This document shows, in pieces, positions 7,966 through 17,330 of a DNA stretch of 64,000 bases. Position 1 is the first letter of the stretch, and every line of letters starts with the position of its first letter. Under the pieces are notes generated by a model, which had not been told where the DNA came from, made no database searches, and saw nothing but the letters and a program-made list of their open reading frames with translations. Made by a program: the position numbers and the translations under genes. Origin of the DNA: Hydrogenophaga taeniospiralis CCUG 15921 (GTDB lineage: Bacteria > Pseudomonadota > Gammaproteobacteria > Burkholderiales > Burkholderiaceae_C); assembly GCF_001592305.1 (NCBI RefSeq), contig NZ_BCWR01000021.1, positions 51,235 through 115,234 on the forward strand. Direction: 5' to 3'.

Positions 7966-10112
7966 GCACTTGCTCCTTCGACCACGGTGCGACCGGTCCG
8001 TGCATCGCTCGTGAGTTGCAGCGAGGTGGCGCGACGCACCAGCGAATCGAGCTGGTAGATCGAGGCCACGCAGGGCTGGGACTGGACAGGGCCCAGGTCG
8101 GCAGCGGCCGGGCCGACGCCAGCGTCGGCGTTCGACAGGCGGGCAGCGGCCACCACGTCACCCGAAGCCACACCCGGCAGCACCGAAGCCAGCACCGCCT
8201 GCGAGGAGTCGGCATCGAACCCCGACAGGCCCAGCAGATTGCCCAACACGCGCAACACCTTCCAGGCCGGGCGCGTGTCGCCCAGCGGGCGCACCACGGC
8301 GTGGAAACTCTGCAGACGGCCTTCGGCATTGACGAAGGAGCCCGAGGTTTCGGTGAACGGAGCGATGGGCAGGAGCACGTCGCTCACGTCCATGTTGGCC
8401 TTGAAGGGGCTGAGTGTGACGACCATGCCGCCGCACGAGCGCAGGCCCTGGGCGCCGACCGCGCTGTCGAAAGCCGGCTCGGTGTTGAGCAACAGCGTGG
8501 CCTTGAGGGCACCACCCAGCATCTGGCCCGCATGCAGACCACCCTGCCCCGGCACCGCTCGCACCAGTTGGGCACCCACGGTGTTCGCGGCTTCGATGAG
8601 GTAGCCGACCTTCGCGCCGGTTTGCTGGGCGATCCAGTTGGCCAGCGAGAGCAGGCTGGACGCCTTCTCATGGTGAGCCGCAGCGTTGCCCAGCAGGATG
8701 GCTTTCTGTTCACCATCCAACAAGGACCTGGCCACGGCGCGGGTCGTGTCGTTGATCTCACCCGCGATGGGTGTCTGCACGCCGGTTTCAGCGGCCACGG
8801 CCGCAGCGATGCCGGCGAGTGCCGCCACCCAGAGATTGCTGTCGACGGTCACGGCGTTCGCGATCGGCATCGCCCAGTCTTGCATCTGGTCGCTGACCAC
8901 ATTCACCTGAGCCCCCTTGCGGACGGCTTGGCGAATGCGCTGCGCGAACAGCGGATGGTCTTTGCGCAGGGAGGACCCCACGACCAGCACGCGCTGGAGG
9001 GAAGACAGCGCGGCAATGGGCATGCCCAGCCAGCGTGCCGACCCAGCGGCGGCGGCGTTGCCGAAGTCCGCCTGGCGCAAGCGGCTGTCGATGTTTTCAC
9101 TGCCCAGGCCGCGCACCAGGGCACCGGCCAGCGCGAGCTCTTCGAGCGTGCTGTGCGGGCTGGCGAGCAGACCGATGGCGCCAGCACCGTGTTCGGTCTT
9201 GAGCTCCTTGAGGCCGTTGGCCACGTATTCGAGCGCGGTCTGCCAGTCCACCGTCTTCCACTCGCCGCCCTGCTTGAGCATGGGCGCGGTCAGACGGTCT
9301 TCGCTGTTGACGGCTTCGTAGGAGAAACGGTCACGGTCGGCGATCCAGCACTCGTTGATGGCGTCGTTCTCGAACGGCACGACGCGCATCACCTTGTGGT
9401 TCTTCACCTGGACGATCAGGTTGGCCCCGGTGCCGTCGTGTGGGCTCACACTCTTGCGGCGCGAGAGTTCCCAGGTGCGGGCGCTATAGCGGAAAGGCTT
9501 GCTGGTGAGCGCACCCACGGGGCAGAGGTCGATCATGTTGCCCGACAGCTCGGAGTCCACCGTGTTGCCAACGAAGGCCTCAATCTCGGCGTGTTCGCCA
9601 CGGTGCGACATGCCCAGCTCCATCACACCGGCGATCTCCTGGCCGAAGCGCACGCAGCGGGTGCAGTGGATACAACGGCTCATTTCCTCCATGGAAATCA
9701 GCGGCCCCACGTCTTTGTGGAACACCACGCGTTTTTCTTCTTCGTAGCGCGAACCGGAGCCGCCATAGCCCACGGCCAGATCCTGCAACTGGCACTCGCC
9801 GCCCTGGTCGCAGATCGGGCAGTCCAGCGGATGGTTGATGAGCAGGAACTCCATCACCGACTGCTGGGCCTTGATGGCCTTGTCGCTCTTGGTGCGAACG
9901 ATCATGCCCTGCGTGACCGGTGTGGCACAGGCCGGCATGGGCTTGGGCGCCTTCTCCACGTCCACCAGACACATGCGGCAGTTGGCTGCGATGGAGAGCT
10001 TCTTGTGGTAGCAGAAATGCGGAATGTAAGTGCCCGCCTTCTCGGCGGCATGCATGACCATGCTGCCCGGTGGCACTGCGACCTTCTGGCCGTCGAGTTC
10101 GATTTCAACCAT
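7962..10112 (-). CDS. nuoG: NADH-quinone oxidoreductase subunit G
   Basis: A 716-residue peripheral-arm subunit, taken from ATG 10112 (MVEIELDGQKVAVPPGS). The open frame continues upstream into nuoF on another frame. The N-terminal part has the 2Fe-2S ligands (NCRMCLVDVEK), the N5 cluster region (CPICDQGGECQLQDL) and CIHCTRCVRFGQEI. A molybdopterin-oxidoreductase-like domain without cofactor follows (DLCPVGALTSKPFRY onward). It carries electrons along the Fe-S chain. The 14-bp gap after nuoF supports cotranscription. Confidence 0.97.
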   Translation of the reverse strand: MVEIELDGQKVAVPPGSMVMHAAEKAGTYIPHFCYHKKLSIAANCRMCLVDVEKAPKPMPACATPVTQGMIVRTKSDKAIKAQQSVMEFLLINHPLDCPICDQGGECQLQDLAVGYGGSGSRYEEEKRVVFHKDVGPLISMEEMSRCIHCTRCVRFGQEIAGVMELGMSHRGEHAEIEAFVGNTVDSELSGNMIDLCPVGALTSKPFRYSARTWELSRRKSVSPHDGTGANLIVQVKNHKVMRVVPFENDAINECWIADRDRFSYEAVNSEDRLTAPMLKQGGEWKTVDWQTALEYVANGLKELKTEHGAGAIGLLASPHSTLEELALAGALVRGLGSENIDSRLRQADFGNAAAAGSARWLGMPIAALSSLQRVLVVGSSLRKDHPLFAQRIRQAVRKGAQVNVVSDQMQDWAMPIANAVTVDSNLWVAALAGIAAAVAAETGVQTPIAGEINDTTRAVARSLLDGEQKAILLGNAAAHHEKASSLLSLANWIAQQTGAKVGYLIEAANTVGAQLVRAVPGQGGLHAGQMLGGALKATLLLNTEPAFDSAVGAQGLRSCGGMVVTLSPFKANMDVSDVLLPIAPFTETSGSFVNAEGRLQSFHAVVRPLGDTRPAWKVLRVLGNLLGLSGFDADSSQAVLASVLPGVASGDVVAAARLSNADAGVGPAAADLGPVQSQPCVASIYQLDSLVRRATSLQLTSDARTGRTVVEGASA

Positions 10113-10126
10113 GGTGTGTCCCGCTA

Positions 10127-11488
10127 TCAGACCGCGGCCGGGGCCGGCTGTGAAGCAGCGGCATCGGCTTTGATCATGGCCTCGAACTCGGGCCGGAAAT
10201 GTTTGATCATGGCGCGCACCGGCATGGCTGCCGCGTCGCCCAGGGCGCAGATGGTGCGGCCCATGATGTTCTCGGCCACGTTGTCCAGCAGCGCCATGTC
10301 GGCCGGGCGACCGTCGCCTCGGTGGATGCGGTCCACCAGGCGCCAGAGCCAGCCCGTGCCTTCGCGGCAGGGCGTGCACTGTCCACAGCTCTCGTGCATG
10401 TAGAAGTAGGACAGGCGCTTGAGCGACTCGACCATGCATCGCGAGTCGTCCATCACGATCACCGCTCCCGAGCCGAGCATGGAGCCGGCCTTGGCAATGG
10501 AGTCGTAGTCCATGGTGCATTCCATGATGATGGATGCGGGCAGCACGGGCGACGACGAGCCACCGGGGATCACGGCCTTGAGCTGACGACCGGTGCGCAC
10601 ACCGCCGGCGAGCTCCAGCAGCTTGGCAAACGGCGTGCCCATGGGGACTTCGTAGTTGCCCGGGCGCTCCACATCGCCGCTGACCGAATAGATCTTGGTG
10701 CCGCCGTTGTTGGGCTTGCCGCACTCAAGATAGGCCTGGCCGCCGTTGCGGATGATCCAGGGCACGGCCGCGAAGGTCTCTGTGTTGTTGATGGTGGTGG
10801 GCTTGCCGTACAGGCCGAAGCTGGCCGGGAACGGCGGTTTGAAGCGCGGTTGACCCTTCTTGCCTTCCAGCGATTCGAGCAGCGCGGTCTCTTCACCGCA
10901 GATGTAGGCGCCGAACCCGTGAAACGCGTGCAACTGGAAACTGAAGTTGCTGCCCAGAATCTTGTCACCCAGGAAGCCCGCGGCACGCGCTTCTTCCAGA
11001 GCGGCTTCGAAGCGGTCGTAGACCTCGAAGATCTCGCCGTGGATGTAGTTGTAGCCCACGCTGATGCCCATGGCATACGCCGCGATGGCCATGCCCTCGA
11101 TGACGATGTGCGGGTTGAACATCAGGATGTCGCGGTCCTTGCAGGTCCCCGGCTCGCCTTCATCCGAATTGCACACGAGGTACTTCTGACCCGGAAACTG
11201 GCGCGGCATGAAGCTCCACTTCAGGCCGGTCGGGAAACCTGCGCCACCGCGCCCGCGCAGTGCGGACTCTTTCACGGTGGCGATCACCTGATCCTGCGAG
11301 AGGCCTTCGGAACCATCCTGGCCCAGCACCTTGCGCAAGGCCTGGTAACCGCCGCGCGCCACGTAGTCCTGCAGCGACCAGTTGCTGCCGTTGAGTCCGG
11401 CATAGATCTGGGGATTGATGTGACGGTCGTGGAAACAGGTCTGCACGCCGGTGGCGCGAAACTGCAAAATCACCTGTTCTGCGTTCAT
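10127..11488 (-). CDS. nuoF: NADH-quinone oxidoreductase subunit F
   Basis: A 453-residue subunit that binds NADH and FMN and holds cluster N3. The start at 11488 (MNAEQVILQF) overlaps the nuoE stop by 4 bp; a longer frame exists but lies inside nuoE. Motifs seen are the glycine-rich RGRGGAGFPTGLKWSF (NADH/FMN), CNSDEGEPGTCKDRDI, the FMN-contact GAYICGEETALLESLEG and the cluster motif ESCGQCTPCREGTGW. All ligands appear intact and length is normal. Confidence 0.97.
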   Translation of the reverse strand: MNAEQVILQFRATGVQTCFHDRHINPQIYAGLNGSNWSLQDYVARGGYQALRKVLGQDGSEGLSQDQVIATVKESALRGRGGAGFPTGLKWSFMPRQFPGQKYLVCNSDEGEPGTCKDRDILMFNPHIVIEGMAIAAYAMGISVGYNYIHGEIFEVYDRFEAALEEARAAGFLGDKILGSNFSFQLHAFHGFGAYICGEETALLESLEGKKGQPRFKPPFPASFGLYGKPTTINNTETFAAVPWIIRNGGQAYLECGKPNNGGTKIYSVSGDVERPGNYEVPMGTPFAKLLELAGGVRTGRQLKAVIPGGSSSPVLPASIIMECTMDYDSIAKAGSMLGSGAVIVMDDSRCMVESLKRLSYFYMHESCGQCTPCREGTGWLWRLVDRIHRGDGRPADMALLDNVAENIMGRTICALGDAAAMPVRAMIKHFRPEFEAMIKADAAASQPAPAAV

Positions 11489-12009
11489 GCCTTGGCCTCC
11501 GCGGCCTTCAGACCGTCGATCAGCTGGTCGAGTTTGTCGTTGCTCATGAAGCTGCACATGTGGCGGTCGTTGACCAGCATCACCGGCGAGTCGGCGCAAG
11601 CGCCCAGGCACTCGCTCTGCTGCAGGGTGAACAGGCCATCGGCCGTGGTTTCGCCCATGGCGATGCCCAGCTTGTGCTCCAGGTGGGCCAGCGCCTTGTT
11701 GCCGTCGCGCAGCTGGCACGGCAGGTTGGTGCAGACGTTGAGCTTGTACTTGCCCACTGGCCGCTGGTTGTACATGTTGTAGAAGGTCGTGACCTCGTGC
11801 ACCGCCATGGGTGCCATGTCGAGGTAGGCGGCAATGGCCTTCTCAGCGGCCAAGCTCACATGGCCTTGCTCCTGCTGCACGATGGCCAGACAGGCCATGA
11901 CGGCCGACTGCTTCTGGTCCGCGGGGTACTTGGCCACCTCGCGCGCAAAGCGCTGCAGCGTGGCATCGGCGAGCGTCGCGGCGCTCACGGCTTGGGTCTC
12001 AGAGATCAT
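11485..12009 (-). CDS. nuoE: NADH-quinone oxidoreductase subunit E
   Basis: A 174-residue thioredoxin-like subunit with the 2Fe-2S cluster N1a. The ligand motifs CTNLPCQLRDG and ECLGACADSPVMLVND are both present. The helical N-terminal part (YPADQKQSAVMACLAIVQQE) is typical. It overlaps nuoD and nuoF by 4 bp each, so the three genes are tightly coupled. It forms the electron-input module with NuoF and NuoG. Confidence 0.98.
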   Translation of the reverse strand: MISETQAVSAATLADATLQRFAREVAKYPADQKQSAVMACLAIVQQEQGHVSLAAEKAIAAYLDMAPMAVHEVTTFYNMYNQRPVGKYKLNVCTNLPCQLRDGNKALAHLEHKLGIAMGETTADGLFTLQQSECLGACADSPVMLVNDRHMCSFMSNDKLDQLIDGLKAAEAKA

Positions 12010-13259
12010 CGGTCAATCTCTCCAAAAACGATGTCCATGGTGCCGATGATGGCGACCGCGTCGGCCAGCATGTGACCTTTGGCCATCTCGTCCATAGTGG
12101 ACAGGTGGGCAAAACCGGGGGCGCGGATCTTCAGTCGGTACGGCTTGTTGGCGCCGTCGCTCACGAGGTAGATACCGAACTCCCCCTTGGGATGTTCGAC
12201 GGCCGCGTAGGCTTCGCCTTCGGGCACGTGGAAACCTTCGGTGAACAGCTTGAAGTGATGGATCAGCTCTTCCATGCTCGACTTCATCGCTTCGCGAGAA
12301 GGCGGCGCCACCTTGTGGTTGTCGGTGATGACCGGGCCCGGGTTCACCCGCAGCCAGTCCACGCACTGCTTGATGATGCGGTTGGACTGCTTCATCTCTT
12401 CCATGCGGACGAGGTAACGGTCGTAGGTGTCACCGGTCTTGCCGACGGGGATGTCGAAGTCCATGCGGTCGTACACGTCGTACGGCTGCTTCTTGCGCAG
12501 GTCCCAGGCGATGCCGGAACCGCGCAGCATGGGGCCGGTCATGCCGAGGTTGAGCGCACGCTCGGGCGTGACCACACCGATGCCGACGGTGCGCTGTTTC
12601 CAGATGCGGTTGTCGGTGAGCAGCGTGTGGTATTCGGCCAGGTAGGTGGGGAAACGCTGGGTGAAGTCATCGATGAAGTCCAGCAACGAACCCTGGCGGT
12701 TGGTGTTCATTTCCGCCATGGCCTTGGCGTTGCGGATCTTGCTGTGCTTGTATTGCGGCATCGTGTCCGGCAGGTCGCGGTAGACACCGCCCGGACGGAA
12801 GTAGGCCGCATGCATGCGCGCACCCGACACGGCTTCGTACATGTCGAACAGGTCTTCGCGCTCGCGGAATGCGTAGATCAGGATGGTCGAGCTGCCGCAG
12901 TCGTTGCCGTGTGAACCCAGCCACATCAGGTGGTTGAGCAGGCGGGTGATCTCGCTGAACATCACGCGGATGTACTGCGCACGGATCGGCACCTCGATGC
13001 CCAGCAACTTTTCGATGGCCAGACAGTAGGCGTGCTCGTTGCACATCATCGAGACGTAGTCCAACCGGTCCATGTAGGGCAGCGACTGGATGAAGGTCTT
13101 GTGCTCGGCCAGCTTTTCGGTGGCGCGGTGCAGCAGGCCGATGTGCGGGTCGGCGCGCTGCACGACCTCACCATCGAGCTCCAGCACCAGGCGCAACACG
13201 CCGTGCGCGGCCGGGTGCTGCGGACCGAAGTTCAGGGTGTAGTTCTTGATTTCAGCCAT
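12006..13259 (-). CDS. nuoD: NADH-quinone oxidoreductase subunit D
   Basis: The 417-residue 49-kDa-type subunit that forms the quinone site with NuoB. It begins with NYTLNFGPQHPAAHGVLRLVLELDGE, of which GPQHPAAHG is the quinone-contact loop, and ends with the invariant DIVFGEIDR. YMDRLDYVSMMCNEHAYCLA is also conserved. It is separate from NuoC here, unlike the enterobacterial NuoCD fusion. It follows nuoC by 2 bp. Confidence 0.98.
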   Translation of the reverse strand: MAEIKNYTLNFGPQHPAAHGVLRLVLELDGEVVQRADPHIGLLHRATEKLAEHKTFIQSLPYMDRLDYVSMMCNEHAYCLAIEKLLGIEVPIRAQYIRVMFSEITRLLNHLMWLGSHGNDCGSSTILIYAFREREDLFDMYEAVSGARMHAAYFRPGGVYRDLPDTMPQYKHSKIRNAKAMAEMNTNRQGSLLDFIDDFTQRFPTYLAEYHTLLTDNRIWKQRTVGIGVVTPERALNLGMTGPMLRGSGIAWDLRKKQPYDVYDRMDFDIPVGKTGDTYDRYLVRMEEMKQSNRIIKQCVDWLRVNPGPVITDNHKVAPPSREAMKSSMEELIHHFKLFTEGFHVPEGEAYAAVEHPKGEFGIYLVSDGANKPYRLKIRAPGFAHLSTMDEMAKGHMLADAVAIIGTMDIVFGEIDR

Positions 13260-13261
13260 GG

Positions 13262-13882
13262 TCAGTGCAGTCCGCCGTAGTTGTCTTCACGGATCACGCG
13301 TGGCGTGATTTCACGAGGCTCGATGGTCACCGGCTCGTAGACCACCCGCAGGCGCTCGGCGTCGTAGCGCATCTCGACGTGGCCCGACAACGGGAAGTCC
13401 TTGCGGAAGGGGTGGCCGATGAATCCGTAGTCGGTCAGGATGCGGCGCAGGTCGTTGTGTCCCTCGAACACGATGCCATAGAGATCGAAGGCCTCGCGCT
13501 CGTACCAGTTGGCCGACGCCCAAAGCTCCGACACAGAAGCCACGACAGGGAAATCGTCCTCGGGGCAGAACACGCGAACGCGCACCCGATGATTGAGACT
13601 GACGGACAGCAGGTGCACCACCACAGCGAAGCGCGACCCCTCCCAGCGACCGTCGCCGTAGGTGGAGTAGTCCATGCCACACAGATCGATCAGTTGTTCG
13701 AACCGTGTTTGCGGCGCGTCACGCAACGTCTGCATCACCGCCAGGTAGTCGGCGGCGGCCACCACCAGGGTCACCTCACCGCGCTCGATGTCGATCGACT
13801 GCGCCCGCTCGCCCAGCAAAGCGGAGAGAGAAGCCTGAATGGCTTCAGGGCTTGTTGTGTAGGGCGTGGCTGTCTCGCTCAT
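13262..13882 (-). CDS. nuoC: NADH-quinone oxidoreductase subunit C
   Basis: The 206-residue 30-kDa-type subunit, started at ATG 13882 (MSETATPYTTSP). The frame is open further upstream but overlaps nuoB. The signature ERE(A)FDLYGIVFEGHNDLRRILTDYGF with GHPFRKDFPLSG is the classic NuoC block. Function is structural, in the peripheral arm. The 40-bp spacing after nuoB is short, consistent with one transcript. Confidence 0.97.
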   Translation of the reverse strand: MSETATPYTTSPEAIQASLSALLGERAQSIDIERGEVTLVVAAADYLAVMQTLRDAPQTRFEQLIDLCGMDYSTYGDGRWEGSRFAVVVHLLSVSLNHRVRVRVFCPEDDFPVVASVSELWASANWYEREAFDLYGIVFEGHNDLRRILTDYGFIGHPFRKDFPLSGHVEMRYDAERLRVVYEPVTIEPREITPRVIREDNYGGLH

Positions 13883-13922
13883 GAACCGTCTTTCTGGACT
13901 TGAACCCGTGGACCGCAACCGC

Positions 13923-14402
13923 TCAGGCACGCGCGATGGTGTTTGTGCGGCGGATCTTCTGCTGCAACTGGATGATTCCGTACAGCAGCGCCTCGGCCGT
14001 GGGCGGACAGCCCGGCACGTAGACATCAACCGGCACGATCCGGTCGCAACCGCGCACCACCGAGTAGCTGTAGTGGTAATAGCCGCCACCATTGGCGCAC
14101 GACCCCATGGAGAGCACCCAGCGCGGCTCGGCCATCTGGTCGTAGACCTTGCGCAACGCCGGCGCCATCTTGTTGCACAAGGTGCCGGCCACGATCATCA
14201 GGTCGGACTGGCGCGGACTGGCGCGAAACACCTCGGCACCGAAACGCCCCAGGTCGTAACGCGCCGTGGCCGCATGCATCATCTCCACCGCGCAGCAAGC
14301 CAGACCGAAAGTCATGGGCCACAGCGATCCGGTCTTGGCCCAGTTCACCACCGAGTCATAGCTCGTGGTGACAAAACCTTCCTTGAAAACGCCTTCAATC
14401 AT
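13923..14402 (-). CDS. nuoB: NADH-quinone oxidoreductase subunit B
   Basis: The 159-residue subunit holding the terminal cluster N2, which reduces quinone. Ligand cysteines are seen in LACCAVEMM (residues 35-42, the unusual adjacent pair), SCANGG (about 101-106) and PGCPPTAE (about 130-137). Length and order are typical. It lies 36 bp after nuoA. Confidence 0.98.
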   Translation of the reverse strand: MIEGVFKEGFVTTSYDSVVNWAKTGSLWPMTFGLACCAVEMMHAATARYDLGRFGAEVFRASPRQSDLMIVAGTLCNKMAPALRKVYDQMAEPRWVLSMGSCANGGGYYHYSYSVVRGCDRIVPVDVYVPGCPPTAEALLYGIIQLQQKIRRTNTIARA

Positions 14403-14438
14403 GAGCTGCTCCGGTGATCCCGCACGTGTTGCTGTTCA

Positions 14439-14798
14439 TCATTCCCAATCCAGCGCACCTTTTTTCCACTCATAGGCAAAGCCCACGGTCAGAATGGCCA
14501 GGAAAACCACCCCCGCCAGAAAGCCGGTGACGCCAATGTCGGAAAAGGCCACGGCCCAGGGGATGAGAAACGCGATCTCGAGATCGAACAGAATGAAGAG
14601 AATGGCCACCAGGTAGTAGCGCACATCGAACTTCATGCGAGCATCTTCGAAAGCCTCGAAGCCGCATTCGTAAGGGGAGTTCTTTTCCGCGTCCGGGCGG
14701 TTGGGGCCGAGGATGTAGCCCAGGACCTGGGGAATGATCCCGATAGCGATACCCACCAAAATGAACAAGAGCACGGGAAGGTATTGTTCGAGACTCAT
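14439..14798 (-). CDS. nuoA: NADH-quinone oxidoreductase subunit A
   Basis: A 119-residue membrane subunit and first gene of the nuo operon. ATG 14798 (MSLEQYLPVLLFILVG) is preferred to the farther upstream ATG, because the extra 15 residues are polar and run toward the tRNA. Conserved KNSPYECGFEAFEDARMKFDVRYYLVAILFILFDLE is split across residues about 45-80, with the key Cys and Glu residues present. Three hydrophobic helices are seen. tRNA-Leu lies 49 bp upstream on the same strand and may share the transcript. Confidence 0.97.
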   Translation of the reverse strand: MSLEQYLPVLLFILVGIAIGIIPQVLGYILGPNRPDAEKNSPYECGFEAFEDARMKFDVRYYLVAILFILFDLEIAFLIPWAVAFSDIGVTGFLAGVVFLAILTVGFAYEWKKGALDWE

Positions 14799-14847
14799 CT
14801 TGGGTAAGTTCCGCTGACATGGCTCACGGGCCATGTTGTCCAAAGAT

Positions 14848-14932
14848 TGGTGCCGACGGCGAGACTCGAACTCGCACAGCTTTCGCCACTACCCCCTCAA
14901 GATAGCGTGTCTACCAATTTCACCACGTCGGC
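14848..14932 (-). tRNA. tRNA-Leu(GAG)
   Basis: Read on the minus strand, an 85-nt class II tRNA with encoded CCA. The acceptor arms are GCCGACG and CGTCGGC. The D-loop region is TGGTGAAATTGGTAGACAC, and the anticodon loop TCTTGAGGG gives anticodon GAG. There is a long variable arm (TGGCGAAAGCTGTG) and the T-arm GAGTTCGAGTCTC. The position between secG and nuoA is typical of the order. Confidence 0.97.
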
Positions 14933-15101
14933 TGGGTCTGCATTGTCTGGCTCACGAGGGTCGGTGTGAGCCTTGCTGACAACCCATAGAGTTTACCCTG
15001 AATCCACCTTGATTTTCAGGGCACACCATGGTTTTTCAAACCATATCGGTAGAGTGGAGCAACAGGAAAGTGCCCTTTACCACCGATCGATTTCACAAAA
15101 A

Positions 15102-15506
15102 TTACTTGCCTGGAATCTGCGCGGCGCCCGTGCCTGCGGGCTGCGTTTCCGCGGCGGCCGGAGCGGCCGGTTGGCCAGAGGTGGAGTCGGGGATCTGGGC
15201 CGCTGCCGGCTGCTGTGCGGGTGCTGCCGCACCCTCCAACACGCTGCCCGAACTCGGTGCTTCACGCAGGTTGCCGAAGTAGGCCAGGCCCAGCGTGCAG
15301 GAGAGGAAGATGCCGGCCAGCACAGCCGTGCTGCGGGACAGGAAGTTCGCGCCCCCCGAAGCACCGAACAGGCTCGCGGAGCCCGCGCCGCCGCCAAAGG
15401 CGGCGCCCGCATCGGCACCCTTGCCGTGCTGCATCAGGATCAGGCCGATCATGCCGAGCGCGGAAAGAATCTGCACCGCGAGGAGGATGGTCAACAAAAC
15501 ATTCAT
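15102..15506 (-). CDS. secG: preprotein translocase subunit SecG
   Basis: A 134-residue inner-membrane protein of the SecYEG translocon. It has an N-terminal helix (ILLAVQILSALGMIGLILMQ), the conserved cytoplasmic loop HGKGADAGAAFGGGAGSASLFGA split by a glycine-rich stretch, and a second helix (AVLAGIFLSCTLGLAYFG). The C-terminal tail is long, low-complexity and Ala/Pro/Gln-rich, as often seen in betaproteobacteria. It lies 36 bp after tpiA on the same strand. Confidence 0.96.
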   Translation of the reverse strand: MNVLLTILLAVQILSALGMIGLILMQHGKGADAGAAFGGGAGSASLFGASGGANFLSRSTAVLAGIFLSCTLGLAYFGNLREAPSSGSVLEGAAAPAQQPAAAQIPDSTSGQPAAPAAAETQPAGTGAAQIPGK

Positions 15507-15542
15507 TTTTTTCTCCGGAATGGTGGGAAACGTGTCCGGGGC

Positions 15543-16289
15543 TCAACGCGCCGCGGCCACGATCTGCAAAAAGTCTGCGGCCTTGAGCGACGCACCGCCG
15601 ATCAAACCGCCATCGATGTCGGGCTGCGCCAGCAGGCTGGCCGCGTTGGCGGCATTCATGCTGCCGCCGTAGAGGATGTGCACACGCTCGGGGTGTTGCG
15701 TGGCCGCCGACAGCTGCGCACGCAGCACGGCATGCACTTGCTGGGCCATGTCGGGGGTGGCGGTCTTGCCAGTGCCGATGGCCCACACGGGCTCATAGGC
15801 CACCACGATCTCGCTGGTGCAATGGGCCACCGCGTGGATCACCGCGGCGAGCTGGCGCTTGACCACGGCCTCGGTCTGACCCGCTTCACGTTCGTCCAGG
15901 GTTTCACCCACACACACGATGGGCGTGACGCCGGCCGCCAGCGCGCGCTGGGCCTTCGCCGCCACCAGGGCATCGGTCTCACCGTGGTACTGACGGCGCT
16001 CGGAGTGACCGACGATGGCGTAGCGGCAACCGAAGTCCTTGAGCATGGCCACACTCACCTCGCCGGTGTATGCGCCTTGCTCGTGGGCCGAAACGTCCTG
16101 CGCCCCCCAGGCCACAGGGCTGCCTTGCAGCAAGGACTGCAGCTGTGCCAGATAGGGCGCAGGGACGCACAGGGCCATGTCGGCCGCGGGCGCCGAGCCC
16201 TGCAGGCCGTCGAGCATGGCCTTGACCAAGGCTTCGTTGGCGGCCAGCGAGCCGTTCATTTTCCAGTTGCCTGCGATCAGTTTTTTCAT
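15543..16289 (-). CDS. tpiA: triosephosphate isomerase
   Basis: A 248-residue glycolytic enzyme that interconverts dihydroxyacetone phosphate and glyceraldehyde 3-phosphate. Start ATG 16289 gives MKKLIAGNWKMNG, with the substrate-binding Asn and Lys. The catalytic His lies in VGHSERRQYHGE and the catalytic Glu in VVAYEPVWAIGTGKT. The phosphate loop LYGGSMNAANA is also present. The longer frame upstream lacks conserved sequence. Confidence 0.98.
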   Translation of the reverse strand: MKKLIAGNWKMNGSLAANEALVKAMLDGLQGSAPAADMALCVPAPYLAQLQSLLQGSPVAWGAQDVSAHEQGAYTGEVSVAMLKDFGCRYAIVGHSERRQYHGETDALVAAKAQRALAAGVTPIVCVGETLDEREAGQTEAVVKRQLAAVIHAVAHCTSEIVVAYEPVWAIGTGKTATPDMAQQVHAVLRAQLSAATQHPERVHILYGGSMNAANAASLLAQPDIDGGLIGGASLKAADFLQIVAAAR

Positions 16290-16321
16290 GGGATTCACTC
16301 CAGCTTGACGACGCACACCGG

Positions 16322-17311
16322 TCACGCCCAGGTCAGGACGAGCTTGCCGATGTGGCGGTTGGATTCCATCAGTTCGTGGGCGGCCGCTGCGTCAGCGGCA
16401 TCGAACACCCGGTAGATCACGGGCTTGATGCGGCCGCTGGCCAGCAACGGCCAGACGTGTTCGCGCAAGGCACTCGCGATCGCCGCCTTGAAGGCCACCG
16501 GGCGCGGACGCAGGGTCGAGCCCGTGATGGTCAGACGGCGCCGCAGCACCGTGCCAGCGTTGATCTCGGCCTTGACGCCGCCCTGCACCGCGATGAAGAC
16601 CAGCCGACCATCCTCGGCCAGGCAGTCCAGCTCACGCGCCACGTAGCTGCCGGCCACCATGTCGAGCACCACGTTGACGCCGCGTCCTTCGGTGAAGTCG
16701 GCCACGGCGCGCACGAAGTCCTGCGTCTTGTAATTGATGGCGTGGTCGGCCCCCAGCGCCAGGCAGGCCGCGCACTTGTCGTCGCTGCCCGCGGTGGCGA
16801 TCACGCGCGCACCCAGAGCCTTGGCCATCTGGATGGCGGTCACGCCGATGCCGCTGGTGCCACCCTGGATCAACAGGGTTTCACCGGCCTGCAGACGGGC
16901 GCGATCAAACACATTGCTCCAGACGGTGAAGAAGGTCTCGGGCAAGGAGGCCGCGGCCACATCGTCCAGCCCCTCAGGGACCGGCAGGCACTGCGCCACC
17001 GGCGCCACGCAGTACTGGGCATAACCCCCACCCGCCACCAGCGCACAGACCCGGTCGCCGACCTGGAATCCGGCCGCCGCCATGGCCGCCTCGTCGCCCG
17101 ATTCGATCACGCCCGCCACTTCGAGGCCGGGAATGTCGGACGCGCCTGGCGGCACGGGGTAGTTGCCAGTGCGTTGCAGCACGTCGGGCCGGTTGACCCC
17201 CGATGCAGCGACGCGGATGAGCAGCTCGCCCGCGCCCGCTACGGGCATGGGACGATCGCTCAGGCGCAGCACCTCGGGAGCGCCAAAGGCGCTGATTTCA
17301 ACGGCTTTCAT
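16322..17311 (-). CDS. NAD(P)H quinone oxidoreductase, MDR family
   Basis: A 329-residue zinc-independent medium-chain dehydrogenase/reductase of the quinone-oxidoreductase (PIG3/QorA-like) type. The N-terminal GroES-like domain has SGVNRPDVLQRTGNYPVPPGA, and the Rossmann domain has LIQGGTSGIGVTAIQMAKALGA near residues 145-166. No structural zinc cysteine cluster is apparent. Such enzymes reduce quinones or alpha,beta-unsaturated carbonyls with NADPH; the substrate here is unknown. It lies between pnp and tpiA with short gaps (19 and 32 bp), which suggests one transcript. Confidence 0.9.
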   Translation of the reverse strand: MKAVEISAFGAPEVLRLSDRPMPVAGAGELLIRVAASGVNRPDVLQRTGNYPVPPGASDIPGLEVAGVIESGDEAAMAAAGFQVGDRVCALVAGGGYAQYCVAPVAQCLPVPEGLDDVAAASLPETFFTVWSNVFDRARLQAGETLLIQGGTSGIGVTAIQMAKALGARVIATAGSDDKCAACLALGADHAINYKTQDFVRAVADFTEGRGVNVVLDMVAGSYVARELDCLAEDGRLVFIAVQGGVKAEINAGTVLRRRLTITGSTLRPRPVAFKAAIASALREHVWPLLASGRIKPVIYRVFDAADAAAAHELMESNRHIGKLVLTWA

Positions 17312-17330
17312 GACCAGACGTGCGCGCGAC